From an uncultured Desulfosarcina sp. (GTDB taxonomy: Bacteria > Desulfobacterota > Desulfobacteria > Desulfobacterales > Desulfosarcinaceae): a stretch of 64,000 bases of DNA. The translations under genes were made by a program, and so were the position numbers. This document shows positions 52,859 to 61,081 of this stretch, one piece after another. The stretch lies in contig NZ_OY764190.1 in NCBI RefSeq assembly GCF_963668215.1, positions 2,604,001-2,668,000 on the forward strand. Reading direction: 5' to 3'. A model generated the notes under the pieces. That model had not been told where the DNA came from and did not search any database. It was given only the letters and a program-made list of their open reading frames with translations. The first letter of the stretch is position 1. The number at the start of each line of letters is the position of its first letter.

Positions 52859-53572
52859 ATGTTAAAACTTGTCCTGCATATACTTATCCTGCTATTGCTG
52901 GTCATGAACGGTCCTGCCTGGTCGCAGGATGGAAAAACATTGATTCTTGCGGTGTCCGATGCCGCCACCGAGGTCGTTCAGGCTTACCATCAGTTTTGTC
53001 GGCAAGCCTACCATGAGATCGGATACGACGTTGAACTGAAAGAATATCCGATCAAGCGAAGCCTTGTACAAGCGGATCTTGAACAAATCGACGGCATTCT
53101 TATCTCTACCGATTCCATTTTACAAAAGTATAACAACTTGCAAGTGATTCCGGTGGAACTGGCCCGGGTCGAGCTTGTCGTCTATTCGATCACCAAAGAT
53201 TTCGTGGTGGATGGGCCTTCAAGCTTGAAGCCATACAGGATCGGACTCATGAGGGGTTATCTTCAATCACATGCACTTACGGAAGGGATGGCGCGACAGA
53301 CCGTCGATGGCTATAATTCTCTGTTTGGCCTGCTTAAAATTGGACGCGTGGATGTCGTTATCGCATTACGAAGAGAAACGGAGCGGTTTCTGGCGGCCAA
53401 CCCGAAGTTTGGTGATGTAGAGGCGCTGTCCCCGCCTCTTTTTTCTGCCCCCATGTATCATTTTTTAAATAAACGGCATCAAGACTTGATCCCTAAAATT
53501 GTGCCGATAATGCAACGTCTGATAGAGGACAAGGTCCTCGAACGACTTTATGAACCCTATCGGACAGACTGA
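52859..53572 (+). CDS. Periplasmic solute-binding (family 3-like) protein
   Basis: A 237-residue protein with a signal peptide (about 1-22, ending PAWS-QD) and a bilobal amino-acid-binding-type fold (TLILAVSDAATEVVQAYHQFCRQAYHEIGYDVELKEYP, RIGLMRGYLQS). The typical start of a mature family 3 protein is present. No ABC transporter genes are adjacent, so it may act as a stand-alone sensor or in signalling. A weak AAGAG site precedes the ATG. Confidence 0.8.
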   Translation: MLKLVLHILILLLLVMNGPAWSQDGKTLILAVSDAATEVVQAYHQFCRQAYHEIGYDVELKEYPIKRSLVQADLEQIDGILISTDSILQKYNNLQVIPVELARVELVVYSITKDFVVDGPSSLKPYRIGLMRGYLQSHALTEGMARQTVDGYNSLFGLLKIGRVDVVIALRRETERFLAANPKFGDVEALSPPLFSAPMYHFLNKRHQDLIPKIVPIMQRLIEDKVLERLYEPYRTD

Positions 53573-53642
53573 ACCGCGCTTCGAATCCTTTCCCGAGTCA
53601 CGCGGTAAAGGGCGTTTGCAGTTTTGCTGAAAGCGAGTTGCG

Positions 53643-54134
53643 ATGAAAAATGAATTCGGTCCCGATTACGCTGATGTCGATGATCTCGATTTCATTCCCA
53701 AGTACAGGGCGCGGTGCCATTGCGGGGCGGTTCAATACGAGGTGTGTGGGGATCCGGTGGACGCCAAACTCTGCCACTGCCTGAACTGCCAGAAATTGCA
53801 CGGCGCGCCGATGCAGTGGGCGGCCATCTTTCATAAGCACGACGTCAGAATGACCGCCGGGATCGAGCACCTGAGGTTCTTCAACAGCGAACGCCAAAGG
53901 CATGAACGGCTCCTGCCGTGCAAGGTCAGCTGCGGTCGCTGCGGGACGCTGATTGCCGACGAGGGCCGCAGAATGTGGCTCGCTTTTCCTTCCCTTTTCG
54001 ACGTCGGCCCTGCCGCCAACGTCCCGCCTGCATTCAGGCCCACCTGCCACATTTTCTACAGCCTGCGGGTGATCGACATGAACGACGATTTGCCCAAGTG
54101 GTCCGGACACAAGAACCACCCGGACCGGTTGTAG
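53643..54134 (+). CDS. GFA/CENP-V-family zinc protein
   Basis: A 163-residue GFA-domain protein with two zinc clusters: RC25HC27GAVQYEVC35 and LC44HC46LNC49 then C93/C97/C100 (SCGRCG). The family is named after a glutathione-dependent formaldehyde-activating enzyme, but most members are uncharacterised. It starts about 70 bases after the solute-binding gene. Confidence 0.88.
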   Translation: MKNEFGPDYADVDDLDFIPKYRARCHCGAVQYEVCGDPVDAKLCHCLNCQKLHGAPMQWAAIFHKHDVRMTAGIEHLRFFNSERQRHERLLPCKVSCGRCGTLIADEGRRMWLAFPSLFDVGPAANVPPAFRPTCHIFYSLRVIDMNDDLPKWSGHKNHPDRL

Positions 54135-54192
54135 CTGGTCAAAAAGACGACACGCCCGAGTGGGCAATTTTCGTTCGATTTAAGGGGGAAAG

Positions 54193-55125
54193 ATGAAAAT
54201 AAATAGGCATAATGCTTCAACATCCGAAATAAACGGTCCTCCGCGGATTTCCGACAACCCCGTCAGGATCTTATGTTATATTGCCGCTACGATTTTTATC
54301 GTAGAATTTTCTGTTATGGTTCTGCTGGGATATCTTCCTCCGATCCCCAATTATCAAGAGGCGTTCATCGATGCAGTGATATTGATGATGCTTGTCTTTC
54401 CGACGCTATATATTTTTGTTGTAAAACCGTTGACCAAACATATCTGGATGCGAGAACGCCTGGAAAAGGAAAATACTCGACTGGTTGCCGATCTTAAAAA
54501 AGCGATAGCGCAACTCCAGCTCTCCGAAAAAAAATTGAAGGGGTATTTCGATCACGCAACAGATTCCATATTTATTATCGATCCCGATACGGATCGCATT
54601 TTGGACTGCAATATTGTCGCTTTCGAAAAGCTTGGATACAGCAAAGAAGAAATGCTTCAATTGACAGTCGGCGATTTGAACAAAAAGGTACAACTGAACG
54701 AACGGAAAATGCTCTTCGAACGCCAGATATCAGGGGAGAACATTTGTGTCGAAACCTATCATACGAGAAAGGATGGTACCGCTTTTCCTGTTGAGGTAAC
54801 TTCAGCAATGCTTGTCGACGAAGGGAAAAAGGTGCTGCAATCCATTGTGCGGGATATCAGTGAAAGACGGAAAAGAGAAGAAGAAAAAGAGCGTTTGATT
54901 GCAGAACTTAAAAATGCTCTCGATGAAATAAAGACATTGCGGGGCATCCTGCCGATATGCTCTTTCTGTAAAAAAATCAGGAACGATAAAGGATACTGGG
55001 AACAAGTCGAAGTTTATATCAGCAACAATTCATCAGCGGATATCAGCCATAGCATTTGCCCGGAATGTTTAAAAAAGGAGTATCCTGAATTCAGCCAGGA
55101 TGTCCTCTCGAAAATTTCCAAGTAA
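54193..55125 (+). CDS. Membrane PAS-domain protein with C-terminal four-Cys module
   Basis: A 310-residue signalling protein. Two N-terminal hydrophobic segments (about 27-48 and 60-80) are followed by a coiled coil (about 87-118), a PAS domain (about 119-225), a second coiled coil, and a C-terminal Cys module (LPICSFCKKIRND...SHSICPECLKK; C256, C259, C289, C292). No kinase, cyclase or phosphodiesterase domain follows. Similar Cys tails are frequent in delta-proteobacterial sensory proteins, and a zinc site is likely. Signalling output is unknown. Confidence 0.85.
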   Translation: MKINRHNASTSEINGPPRISDNPVRILCYIAATIFIVEFSVMVLLGYLPPIPNYQEAFIDAVILMMLVFPTLYIFVVKPLTKHIWMRERLEKENTRLVADLKKAIAQLQLSEKKLKGYFDHATDSIFIIDPDTDRILDCNIVAFEKLGYSKEEMLQLTVGDLNKKVQLNERKMLFERQISGENICVETYHTRKDGTAFPVEVTSAMLVDEGKKVLQSIVRDISERRKREEEKERLIAELKNALDEIKTLRGILPICSFCKKIRNDKGYWEQVEVYISNNSSADISHSICPECLKKEYPEFSQDVLSKISK

Positions 55126-55266
55126 TCCTCTTGTCTCCTCGTTCAAGCCATTGTACATTTTGCTGCAGGTTCATTGTACAATAGATGCGATTCGAAAATT
55201 GTCTGCACTGCTCCATGAGAAGGAAATTAAAACGCGTTGGGAGTTGAACCAGAAATGGAGACATCT

Positions 55267-56460
55267 ATGGATTGCCTGTTCCGATACCCCGGTTACGAAC
55301 TGCCCCTGAAAGATATTATCCGGTCAGAAAATTGCTACCTTTACGATGCCGACGGCAATCGTTACGTGGACTTGGAGTCGGGCGTCTGGTGTACGGCCAT
55401 CGGACATGGCCATCCGCGGGTCCTGAAGGTGATGAACGAGCAGTCCGGCCGGATTGCCCATACCGGCTTTACCTATACCAGCCGGATTGTCGACGAAGCG
55501 GCCCATGCGATATTGGCCCTGCACGGATTTGAAAGCGGTCAATGCGCTTTCCTCTCTTCGGGCAGTGAAGCCGTCGAGTACGGCGTTCGTCTGGCACAAG
55601 CAATCAACAGCCTTCCGATGATGCTGACCATGGCGGATTCCTATTTCGGCGCTTACGGAGCGGCCAGCGCGAGGCCAGCGGAAACGTGGTTCAGTTTCGA
55701 TTGGATGGCGTGCGCCAATTGCGATTTCGACGCTGATTGCAGTGATTCATGTGGACGCTGGGCTGCCATTCCCTTTGACCAAATCGGCGGATTTCTTTTC
55801 GAGCCGGGCAGCTCGTCGGGCCTGGTTCGTTTCCCGCCCGAAAAGCTGGTTCGCAGCATTGCCGCGGCCATCAAAGCCCAAAACGGATTGATCCTGGTCA
55901 ATGAAGTGACCACCGGTGTGGGACGCACCGGCAAATGGTTCGGGTACCAGCATTACGGCATCCAGCCGGACATTGTGGCCATGGGTAAAGGCATTGGCAA
56001 CGGCTATCCTGTCAGCGTGACGGCCGTTTCCAGGCAGGTGGCCGAGAAGGTAGCCCACAGCGGCTTTAAATATGCCCAATCCCACCAGAACGACCCGTTG
56101 GGGGCCGCCATCGCCCTGGAAGTGGTGCGGATCATCGATGAAGAAGGCCTTGTCGCGCGCGGGAAAGAAATGGGGGCAATCCTGCTCGATGGCCTTCAAA
56201 CCATCCAAACACGTACTAAAGCGATCCGGTCCATCCGTGCCCGAGGCTTGATGCTGGCCGTCGATCTCGAAGACAATGACAATTCCGACATCACCCGGGC
56301 GGTTCAGCAGGAACTGGTTCGCAAGGGGTACATTCTGGCCCGTCGGCCAGGGTTGAACACGTTGAGAATCGATCCCAGTCTCACCATCGAGAAGCAGGAT
56401 ATCGAAAACTTTCTGGCTGTATTGGAAAAAACGCTGATCCAATTCCAGAATTTGCGGTAA
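55267..56460 (+). CDS. Class III aminotransferase
   Basis: About 397 residues with the acetylornithine/GABA-transaminase-like core: LYDADGNRYVDLESGVWCTAIGHGHPRV, SSGSEAVEYGVRLA, VNEVTTGVGRTGKWFGYQH and the PLP lysine K241 in AMGKGIGNGYP. The amino donor and substrate cannot be read; an unusual Cys-rich insertion MACANCDFDADCSDSC lies before the conserved IGGFLFEP. The ATG at 55267 has GGAG correctly spaced; an in-frame ATG 12 bases upstream is possible. It is convergent with the amidase gene. Confidence 0.85.
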   Translation: MDCLFRYPGYELPLKDIIRSENCYLYDADGNRYVDLESGVWCTAIGHGHPRVLKVMNEQSGRIAHTGFTYTSRIVDEAAHAILALHGFESGQCAFLSSGSEAVEYGVRLAQAINSLPMMLTMADSYFGAYGAASARPAETWFSFDWMACANCDFDADCSDSCGRWAAIPFDQIGGFLFEPGSSSGLVRFPPEKLVRSIAAAIKAQNGLILVNEVTTGVGRTGKWFGYQHYGIQPDIVAMGKGIGNGYPVSVTAVSRQVAEKVAHSGFKYAQSHQNDPLGAAIALEVVRIIDEEGLVARGKEMGAILLDGLQTIQTRTKAIRSIRARGLMLAVDLEDNDNSDITRAVQQELVRKGYILARRPGLNTLRIDPSLTIEKQDIENFLAVLEKTLIQFQNLR

Positions 56461-56467
56461 CGGCCAA

Positions 56468-57763
56468 TTACAATGCCACGGGCAGAAAGATAAGGGTCCC
56501 GGCCTGGAGCTGGCTGAAGTCTTCGATTTTGTTGCCGCCGAGCAGTCGATTGGAGGGCAGGTAGTAGATGGTTTTGGGGTCTTTGTAGCCGGCGCCGGCA
56601 ATGCGATAGGCTGACCGCTTCTTATCCACCGCAAACGGTCCCTTGTAGCCGACAATCAGCCGGGTCTTGATCGGCAGGTCGTCCCAGTCGGATATCATCG
56701 TGCCGTTCTTGATGCCACCTGTGGGTAAAAAATAGATGGTTGTCCGATGATTGTATAATTTGCCGGCCAAAGACCACGCCGTGATCCCGCCGGCGATGGT
56801 TTTTACCGGTCCGTCGTTTTTCAGCCCTTCCATACTGCCGGTCTGGTTGAGCAGGACAACCGTTTTGGCCGGTATCCGATCCCAGCCGACCTTCTTTCCG
56901 ACCTGATCCCCGGAGAAAAGACGCCCATCCGGGAATTGATAAACCGTCTCGCGGCTGTCGAAATCCTCTCCGGCGATCAACCAGGCGGTGTTGATTTTCG
57001 AGATAACGTTGCTTTCCTCGGTTGCGGCAACCCTGGTATGGTGACCATAAAATACGTCTGCCAGCTGGGCGTCGGCGACGAGCCGTCCGGCGCGCACGTC
57101 TGGATCGTAGTTCCAGGTCGGTCCAAGCTTGGCTTTGGCACGGATAAAGTTCTTGGCGCAGCGCTTCCTGCCGCGATGGTCCCTTTTATGCCAGCGGTTG
57201 GGCCTTCCATAGGCGATCTGGCTGTGGGTCAGCACCGCCTTGTCGTCCAGATGGTACACATCCTGCAAAATATCGATCAAAAGGCCTACTGATCGATACT
57301 GTTTGTCGGTCAACGGCGCATAGTGATAGCCCACCAGTTCGATGCCGATGGAGACCCGGCTCAGATCGGTCTGGCCGTTCCACATGCTGCGCCCGGCATG
57401 ATCGGCGATCCAGTGTTTGTCCATGATCCGATAGGTTCGCCCGTCGCGGGCGATGACATAGTGGGTGTGGCCGCCATGGGTGCGCCCTCCACTGCGAAAG
57501 TTTTTGCCTTTGGAAACGACCCTCAAGGTGAGATCCCGCCCCAGTTCCGATGTGTGGACGATAATGTAGTCGGTTCGTTTGCGTTCGATTTTCTTGTATT
57601 TGGGATTGAGTCGGGCGCGATAATCGATAATGGACTGCTGAAAGCCGGCACGCTCGGTATGGGAAGAAGCGGTTGCCAGGCACGGCGACGCCAATAAAAA
57701 GGCCAGGATTAAAAGGGCCGCCAGCATCCCCCGTTTTTTGAATTTAACCTGTAAATCTAACAT
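56468..57763 (-). CDS. Secreted N-acetylmuramoyl-L-alanine amidase (Amidase_2)
   Basis: A 431-residue protein with a signal peptide (about 1-32). The amidase domain has H70 in YIIVHTSE, DHAGRSMWNG and VLTHSQIAYG, as in zinc-dependent Amidase_2 enzymes that cleave murein peptides. The C-terminal half is tandem, beta-rich and repetitive (TVYQFPDGRLFSGDQVG, TIYFLPTGGIKNGTM, TIYYLPSNRLLGGNK), possibly a carbohydrate-binding repeat. The ATG at 57763 follows AGAGGTTCC and gives a sensible signal peptide. Confidence 0.88.
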   Translation of the reverse strand: MLDLQVKFKKRGMLAALLILAFLLASPCLATASSHTERAGFQQSIIDYRARLNPKYKKIERKRTDYIIVHTSELGRDLTLRVVSKGKNFRSGGRTHGGHTHYVIARDGRTYRIMDKHWIADHAGRSMWNGQTDLSRVSIGIELVGYHYAPLTDKQYRSVGLLIDILQDVYHLDDKAVLTHSQIAYGRPNRWHKRDHRGRKRCAKNFIRAKAKLGPTWNYDPDVRAGRLVADAQLADVFYGHHTRVAATEESNVISKINTAWLIAGEDFDSRETVYQFPDGRLFSGDQVGKKVGWDRIPAKTVVLLNQTGSMEGLKNDGPVKTIAGGITAWSLAGKLYNHRTTIYFLPTGGIKNGTMISDWDDLPIKTRLIVGYKGPFAVDKKRSAYRIAGAGYKDPKTIYYLPSNRLLGGNKIEDFSQLQAGTLIFLPVAL

Positions 57764-58083
57764 GGTGGAACCTCTATACGAACCGGTCGGGCAAGCTGTC
57801 AACCGGAGATTGGCCTTGCCTGCTATTTCAAACCAACCGACCCCACCCCAAACGCCTCTTCCGTATAGGCCGTTTCGATCCTTCCGTTCACATTACTGCA
57901 CAGTCTGTTGGCAGCGATTTGTGTATTTTTGAACACGTTGAACAGGGAAGGCTACCGGCCCATTGGGCAGGGACATTTGCATGGAACAAATCCCAGCGGT
58001 CAATTTGAAAATCCTATAGGAAAACAGTGGGATACCTGTCGCAATGAATCGGCGGCGGTGCTTGGAAGGTCCTTGAAAAAATG
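57764..58083. other. Intergenic region before the riboswitch
   Basis: No gene was recognised in the roughly 320 bases between the divergent amidase start and the promoter of the riboswitch gene. Confidence 0.45.
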
Positions 58084-58099
58084 TGGCACGGGTCCTGCT
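58084..58099 (+). promoter_or_regulatory. Sigma54-like promoter ahead of the c-di-GMP riboswitch
   Basis: TGGCACGGGTCCTGCT keeps GG and GC ten bases apart with one mismatch from TGGCACG-N4-TTGC. A TATAAT at 58101 is an alternative sigma70 -10, but no good -35 is spaced for it. Confidence 0.55.
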
Positions 58100-58130
58100 T
58101 TATAATAAGGCGACGCTTTTTGACATAGCT

Positions 58131-58220
58131 TGACAAAGGCAAACCACCCGAAAGGGTGCGACGCAAAGCCAACGGCCTCACCCCCTGGAACCAGGGAAAG
58201 GCGGCAGGGCTGCCGAGCGA
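58131..58220 (+). ncRNA. Cyclic di-GMP-I (GEMM-I) riboswitch
   Basis: The conserved core GACAAAGGCAAACC, a GAAA tetraloop stem (CACCC-GAAA-GGGTG), CGACGCAAAGCCA and the final GCAGGGCTGCCGAGCG are all in order. It sits about 58 bases before a gene for a secreted adhesin-like protein, the usual kind of target. On/off polarity was not determined. Confidence 0.9.
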
Positions 58221-58277
58221 ACACAGCATCTTCCGAAAAAGCTGATGGTCGCACGGAAAATAAACGGGAGATGCAAC

Positions 58278-60173
58278 ATGAAAGCAACCTTACGATCCTC
58301 CTTCACGATCCTGATCCGTTCCATGGCGACCGTACTTTTCAGCGCGACGCTGGCGCTGGGAGCCAACGTGACCCTGCAATGGGACGCCAACGATCCGGAG
58401 CCGGAAGGCTACCGGGTCTTCGCACGCGAAAGCGGCGCCAGCTATAATTACGACAGTCCCATCTGGGAAAGCGATGAGGCCAGCGAGACCACCTGCACCC
58501 TGATCGGCCTGACCGAGGGCACGAACTACTATTTTGTGGTTCGGGCCTATGACGGCGATCTGGAAAGCGCCGATTCCGAAGAGGTGAGCTACACGCCGGC
58601 CGCTGCCACGGTCAACCAGGCACCGGTAGCCGAAGCCGGGTCCAGCCAGAGCGTTTACGAAGAAGCGGCGGTGACCCTGGACGGCTCGGGTTCCAGCGAC
58701 GCCGACGGCAGCATCGCGAGCTACCTGTGGGCGCAGACCGGCGGAACTTCGGTTGTGCTGAGCAATGCCGCTACGGCTTCGGCCTCGTTTGCCGCCCCGG
58801 TCGTCGACCTTACCGGAGAGACCCTGACCTTCAGCCTGACCGTGACCGACGATGAAGGCGAGAGCGATACGGATACCGTTACGGTCAGCGTGCTCAAATC
58901 CTCCAGCACCGACGTGGACGGCGACAACGTGCCCGACGTGCTGGACCTTTTCCCCGAGGATGCCAGCGAATGGGCCGACAATGACGGCGACGGCATCGGC
59001 GACAACGCCGATATCGACGACGACAACGACGGCATGAGCGACACCTGGGAAGAGACCTACGGCCTGAATCCGCTGACCGACGACGCCGACCTGGATGCCG
59101 ACGGCGACGGCGTGTCCAACATCGACGAGTACACCGCCGACTCCGATCCGACCACTGTGCCGGGCAACACCGCCCCCGATGCGCCGACCATCGAAGAGGT
59201 TTCTTCAGCCGATACGGTTTCGCTGACGCCGGTGCTGGTCACCGCGGCCTACTTCGATGCCGACAACGACGACCACTTCAAGTCCCAGTGGCAGATCGGC
59301 ACGGACAGCGATTTTGACACCCTGATTATGGACAAGACCAGCAAGGTTCAGCTGACCGCCTACGAAGTCGGCAAGATGGTGCTGGACGTCGATACGGCCT
59401 ACTACTGGCGGGTCCGCTTCATCGACACGGACAACGGCGTCTCCGAGTGGTCCGAGACCGGCAGCTTCATTACCATCGCCGCAGAGACCGCCGGCGATGC
59501 GAACCTCGACGGAATCCCCGACAGCCAGGAAGTGGGTGACGCCGTGGACGTCAACGAAGACGGCGTGGCCGACAGTCTGGAAGGCGACATCATGAGTTTT
59601 GCCACGGTGGAAGGGCAGACCATAGTGGGTGTGGAGCCGACCTCCGAGGGGATCACCCTGGTGTCAGTGGAATCCATCGCTTCCGATACGATCACCGATC
59701 AATCGGTGCAGCTGGGTTTCGGCCTGATCGGTTTCCGCCTGTACCTGGCCGACGGCGTGACCACGGCCGCGGTGAAGATCTCCTTTAACACCCGTGTGCC
59801 CGCCGATGCCCAGCTGTACAAGTACACCGAGGAAAACGGCTGGCAGGCCTATTCCAATGCCGTGTTCGCGGCCAACCGCAAATCGGTCACCATCGTCCTG
59901 GTGGACGGCGGCGAAGGCGATGAGGACGGGGTGGTCAACGGCGTGATCGTGGATCCCTCGGGTATCTCCTATAGCACCGAATCCGACAGCGCGGCTGTAT
60001 CCTCAACCACCAGCGACGCTTCCTCCTCTGGTGGCGGCGGCTGTTTCATCGTCACTGCAACGGGCCTTTCCGGCACGGTTTCTGCGGCTGCTGCTTGGAT
60101 GACCATGATCCTGCTGGGTATGGGATTTGTCCTTGCCGCGACGGTGAAGGCTGCGAAGGCCGACCTGAAGTAA
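58278..60173 (+). CDS. Secreted Fn3/PKD/calcium-repeat protein with C-terminal anchor
   Basis: A 631-residue protein. A signal peptide (about 1-28) is followed by an Fn3 domain (about 29-111), a PKD-like domain (about 113-210: GSSDADGSIASYLWAQTGG), and thrombospondin type 3/EF-hand-like Asp repeats (about 213-295). A second Fn3-like domain and a beta-rich region come next. The end has GGGGCFIVTATG near 585, a hydrophobic helix and a short basic tail, suggesting a sorting or anchoring signal. GGGAG precedes the ATG at 58278. Expression is controlled by a c-di-GMP riboswitch, so a role in surface attachment or biofilm is inferred. Confidence 0.87.
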   Translation: MKATLRSSFTILIRSMATVLFSATLALGANVTLQWDANDPEPEGYRVFARESGASYNYDSPIWESDEASETTCTLIGLTEGTNYYFVVRAYDGDLESADSEEVSYTPAAATVNQAPVAEAGSSQSVYEEAAVTLDGSGSSDADGSIASYLWAQTGGTSVVLSNAATASASFAAPVVDLTGETLTFSLTVTDDEGESDTDTVTVSVLKSSSTDVDGDNVPDVLDLFPEDASEWADNDGDGIGDNADIDDDNDGMSDTWEETYGLNPLTDDADLDADGDGVSNIDEYTADSDPTTVPGNTAPDAPTIEEVSSADTVSLTPVLVTAAYFDADNDDHFKSQWQIGTDSDFDTLIMDKTSKVQLTAYEVGKMVLDVDTAYYWRVRFIDTDNGVSEWSETGSFITIAAETAGDANLDGIPDSQEVGDAVDVNEDGVADSLEGDIMSFATVEGQTIVGVEPTSEGITLVSVESIASDTITDQSVQLGFGLIGFRLYLADGVTTAAVKISFNTRVPADAQLYKYTEENGWQAYSNAVFAANRKSVTIVLVDGGEGDEDGVVNGVIVDPSGISYSTESDSAAVSSTTSDASSSGGGGCFIVTATGLSGTVSAAAAWMTMILLGMGFVLAATVKAAKADLK

Positions 60174-60228
60174 TAAACTGCAACCCAGCCGGTTCCGGTC
60201 TCTCCCGTCCGGCGTAACCGGCTACGCT

Positions 60229-60269
60229 AACCACCCCCTGCTGCCAAGGTAGCAGGGGGTGGTTTTTTT
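60229..60269 (+). terminator. Terminator of the riboswitch-controlled gene
   Basis: AACCACCCCCTGCT and AGCAGGGGGTGGTT pair around GCCAAGGT, followed by a run of T. Confidence 0.92.
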
Positions 60270-60272
60270 GCA

Positions 60273-60301
60273 TTGACAAACCGACCGGTCTGGTCTAAAA
60301 G
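60273..60301 (+). promoter_or_regulatory. Possible promoter of the TetR-acd-icmF operon
   Basis: TTGACA (60273-60278) is followed after 17 bases by TAAAAG, a weak -10. The perfect palindrome GACCGGTC (60283-60290) lies in the spacer. Confidence 0.35.
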
Positions 60302-60317
60302 TGGGGTAAAAATGACT

Positions 60318-60329
60318 GAGCGTTCGCTC
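60318..60329. promoter_or_regulatory. Inverted repeat, candidate TetR operator
   Basis: GAGCGTTCGCTC has GAGCG/CGCTC arms around TT, a form common for TetR regulators of acyl-CoA metabolism, 42 bases before the TetR start. Confidence 0.5.
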
Positions 60330-60371
60330 GGATTTCATGTCAAAAAAGAATATATCTTCTTTTAAAACAGA

Positions 60372-61028
60372 ATGTTGAATGCAAATCAACAAATGGCTGA
60401 TCATCGGGTAATTCCGACCCAGGTAAAAAATAAGGCCTTGGTAGCCCAGCGCCGACGGCAGATCGTGGACGCGTCGGTCAACCTGTTCATCGAAAAGGGA
60501 TTCCACAAGACCACCACCCGTCAGATTGCCAAAGCCTCCGGCATTTCCATCGGCTCTCTTTACGAATACATTGCTACCAAGGAAGATGTGCTCTATCTGG
60601 TGTGCGATGCCATCCATGCCGAGATCGAGCGCGGGGTGGCCGACGCGTTGAAGCGGGCCAGAAACGGCAGGAATCCCCTGGCAGAGGTGATTCGGGAATA
60701 CTTTATGGTCTGCCACCGCATGAACGACCATATTCTGCTGATCTACCAGGAAACTCAATCGCTGCCCAACAAATATCAGCGAGCGGTGCTGGAAAATGAA
60801 ATCCGCATCACCGGCATTTTTACCGGTGTACTGGCCAAGCTGATCGAATCCGGCGAACTGCCGCGCATATCCCCCCGGCAACTGGACCTGGTGGCCCATA
60901 ACATTTCGGTCCTGGGGCACATGTGGACGTTCCGGCGCTGGTTTCTGGCCAACCATTACAGCATTGACGAATATATCGATTTCCAGACCCGCAGCATCCT
61001 GGGCATGTGCCGGGAAAGTGCGGGGTAG
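60372..61028 (+). CDS. TetR-family regulator of acyl-CoA dehydrogenase operon
   Basis: A 218-residue TetR protein. The helix-turn-helix (about 28-75: RRQIVDASVNLFIEKGFHKTTTRQIAKASGISIGSLYEYIATKEDVL) is followed by a ligand domain with a TetR_C-like helix bundle. It has no strong ribosome binding site at the first ATG; an ATG 7 codons later is possible. It starts an operon with an acyl-CoA dehydrogenase gene 53 bases downstream and icmF, so it probably senses a short-chain acyl-CoA (inference). Confidence 0.9.
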   Translation: MLNANQQMADHRVIPTQVKNKALVAQRRRQIVDASVNLFIEKGFHKTTTRQIAKASGISIGSLYEYIATKEDVLYLVCDAIHAEIERGVADALKRARNGRNPLAEVIREYFMVCHRMNDHILLIYQETQSLPNKYQRAVLENEIRITGIFTGVLAKLIESGELPRISPRQLDLVAHNISVLGHMWTFRRWFLANHYSIDEYIDFQTRSILGMCRESAG

Positions 61029-61081
61029 AAAAGGATACGGAATGGATAAAACCCATTATTAATCATTTCAGGAGGGATCGA

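Noticed and set aside
58101..58106. Simple sigma70 promoter at TATAAT before the riboswitch
   Set aside because: No -35 at 16-18 bases; kept only as an alternative to the -24/-12 element.
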